From Dermatophilaceae bacterium Sec6.4 (lineage in GTDB: Bacteria; Actinomycetota; Actinomycetes; Actinomycetales; Dermatophilaceae), in contig CP144172.1 in NCBI GenBank assembly GCA_039636865.1, forward strand, positions 3,534,001 to 3,598,000: a stretch of 64,000 nucleotides of DNA, given 5' to 3'. The notes below the pieces were generated by a model. That model saw nothing but the letters and a program-made list of their open reading frames with translations, had not been told where the DNA came from and searched no databases. Both the position numbers and the translations under genes were made by a program. Below, one piece after another: positions 62,523-64,000 of the stretch. Positions within the stretch are counted from its first letter, which is position 1. Every line of letters starts with the position of its first letter.

Positions 62523-64000
62523 ATGACCGACGGACCCCTGATCGTGCAGAGCGACAAGACGGTGCTACTCGAAGTCGACCACCCGGACTCGATTGCGGCG
62601 CGTCGGGCAATCGCTCCGTTCGCGGAGTTGGAGCGGGCGCCCGAGCACATCCACACCTACCGGATCACCCCCCTGGGTCTGTGGAATGCCCGCGCTGCCG
62701 GTCACGATGCCGAGCAGGTCGTCGACGCGCTGGTGCGCTTCAGCCGTTACCCGGTGCCCAATGCGTTGCTCATCGACGTCGCGGAGACAATGGACCGCTA
62801 CGGACGCCTGGTGCTGGAGAAGCGCGAGGACGGTCAGCTGATCCTCACCAGCATCGACAAGCCGGTACTGGAGGAGATCCTGCGGCACAAGAAGATCTCA
62901 CCGATGATCGGCGAGCGGTTGGACGACCTCACCGTCTGCGTGCACGCCAGCGAGCGCGGCGCGATCAAACAACAGCTGATCAAGGTCGGCTGGCCGGCTG
63001 AGGACCGCGCCGGCTATGTCGACGGTGAAGCCCACCCGATCGAGCTCGACAACGCGAACTGGTCACTGCGGCCCTACCAGGAGCAGGCCATCGAGGGTTT
63101 CTGGCACGGTGGCTCGGGGGTTGTCGTGCTGCCCTGCGGAGCCGGCAAGACGCTCGTCGGCGCAGGCGCGATGGCACGCGCCAAGGCAACCACCCTGATC
63201 CTGGTCACCAACACTGTCTCGGCGCGCCAATGGCGCGAAGAGCTGCTCAAACGCACGTCGCTGACCGAGGACGAGATCGGTGAGTACAGCGGGGCCCGCA
63301 AGGAGATCCGCCCGGTCACCATCGCGACCTACCAGGTGCTGACCCACAAACGTAAGGGCGTCTTCCCGCACCTGGAGTTGCTGGACGCGCGCGACTGGGG
63401 TCTGGTGCTCTACGACGAGGTACACCTGTTGCCGGCACCGATCTTCCGGATGACCGCTGATCTGCAGGCCCGGCGCCGTCTGGGGTTGACCGCGACGCTG
63501 GTGCGTGAGGACGGACGGGAATCCGACGTCTTCAGCCTGATCGGCCCGAAGCGTTTCGACGCGCCCTGGAAGGACATCGAGGCCCAGGGTTACATCGCCC
63601 CCGCGGACTGCGTCGAGGTACGGGTCACCCTGCCCGAGACGGACCGGATGGTCTACGCCACCACCGAACCGGAGGATCGGTACCGCTTCGCGTCCTGTTC
63701 GAGCGTCAAGGAACCGATCGTCGAGCAGCTGGTCGCCCGTCACGCGGGCGCTCCGACCCTGGTGATCGGTCAGTACCTGGACCAGCTCGACACACTGGCG
63801 AGCCGGCTGAACGCCGACATCATCACCGGGGAGACGTCGGTCGCGGTCCGACAAAAACTCTTCCAACAATTCCGCGACGGCGAGATCACCCTGCTCGTGG
63901 TGAGCAAGGTCGCGAACTTCTCGATCGACCTGCCCGAGGCGAGCGTGGCGATCCAGGTGTCGGGGACCTTCGGCTCCCGACAGGAGGAGGCGCAACGTCT
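62523..64000 (+). CDS. DNA repair helicase XPB (C-terminus beyond window)
   Basis: The first 492 codons of a bacterial XPB/ERCC3-like superfamily 2 helicase. The N-terminal damage-recognition-like region (about 1-175) precedes Walker A LPCGAGKT (about 201-208), motif Ia LILVTNTVSARQW, DEVH box LVLYDEVHLLP, motif III GLTATLVREDG and RecA2 motifs PTLVIGQYLDQL and LVVSKVANFSIDLPEA. It unwinds DNA and is thought to act in repair. The paired helicase-associated protein gene lies upstream at about 55.8-58 kb. The gene is truncated by the window end. Confidence 0.95.
   Translation, partial: MTDGPLIVQSDKTVLLEVDHPDSIAARRAIAPFAELERAPEHIHTYRITPLGLWNARAAGHDAEQVVDALVRFSRYPVPNALLIDVAETMDRYGRLVLEKREDGQLILTSIDKPVLEEILRHKKISPMIGERLDDLTVCVHASERGAIKQQLIKVGWPAEDRAGYVDGEAHPIELDNANWSLRPYQEQAIEGFWHGGSGVVVLPCGAGKTLVGAGAMARAKATTLILVTNTVSARQWREELLKRTSLTEDEIGEYSGARKEIRPVTIATYQVLTHKRKGVFPHLELLDARDWGLVLYDEVHLLPAPIFRMTADLQARRRLGLTATLVREDGRESDVFSLIGPKRFDAPWKDIEAQGYIAPADCVEVRVTLPETDRMVYATTEPEDRYRFASCSSVKEPIVEQLVARHAGAPTLVIGQYLDQLDTLASRLNADIITGETSVAVRQKLFQQFRDGEITLLVVSKVANFSIDLPEASVAIQVSGTFGSRQEEAQR

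Overview
The window is high-GC DNA from an actinobacterium, most likely one of the Micrococcales. This rests on codon use, many GTG starts, several leaderless-looking promoters, an isolated WXG100 protein, a DtxR/IdeR-type iron regulator, a DUF3263 protein, a GroEL with a Gly-Met tail, an HtrA protease behind a two-component pair (as in mycobacterial MprAB-PepD), and a c-di-AMP riboswitch in front of an NlpC/P60 cell-wall hydrolase. I cannot name the genus from sequence alone. I saw no rRNA, tRNA, CRISPR array or transposase gene.

Layout. 1-3.7 kb: a deazaflavin-type reductase and an MMPL exporter diverge from a MarR regulator; then ferredoxin and two small membrane proteins. 3.8-9.5 kb: a xylose/ribose-type (CUT2) sugar importer (binding lipoprotein, single-domain ATPase, permease) between a DeoR and a ROK regulator. 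9.5-13.9 kb: FkbM methyltransferase, NlpC/P60 enzyme with riboswitch, DtxR regulator, a compact small-RNA/mini-ORF unit, and pdxH. 13.9-19 kb: serC, pepN, an MFS exporter and a 28-residue membrane peptide. 19-23.5 kb: response regulator, sensor kinase, HtrA protease, WXG100 protein. 23.5-27 kb: 2,4-dienoyl-CoA reductase with its PadR regulator, and DUF1028. 27-30.5 kb: an ECF sigma operon with three paralogous extracytoplasmic proteins. 30.5-36 kb: Kup, a C-S lyase-like aminotransferase, groEL with two CIRCE operators, DUF3263. 36-38.3 kb: RHH regulator with a VOC protein, then a nuclease-like gene between two hairpins. 38.3-44.5 kb: PLP decarboxylase, ung, SGNH hydrolase, PadR, and a molybdate/tungstate importer with fused permease and ATPase. 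44.5-50.8 kb: iron alcohol dehydrogenase, and a DUF6421-SDR-threonine aldolase gene set interrupted by a second nuclease-like gene inside inverted repeats. 50.9-64 kb: acyl-CoA dehydrogenase, 3-hydroxyacyl-CoA dehydrogenase-like SDR, aldose epimerase, acyl-CoA ligase, helicase-associated protein, deaminase, M13 peptidase, HMG-CoA lyase, DUF4190 protein and an XPB helicase cut by the window end.

The most unusual parts are: (1) two genes that pair an AbiEi-like N-terminal region with a PD-(D/E)XK (DUF559-like) C-terminus, each bounded by its own inverted repeats, one of them sitting between genes that look like one operon; (2) the sigma operon, where the outer domain of the putative anti-sigma factor is repeated as two lipoproteins; and (3) a small standalone transcription unit with promoter, very long Shine-Dalgarno complementarity, a 12-codon ORF and a branched RNA structure.
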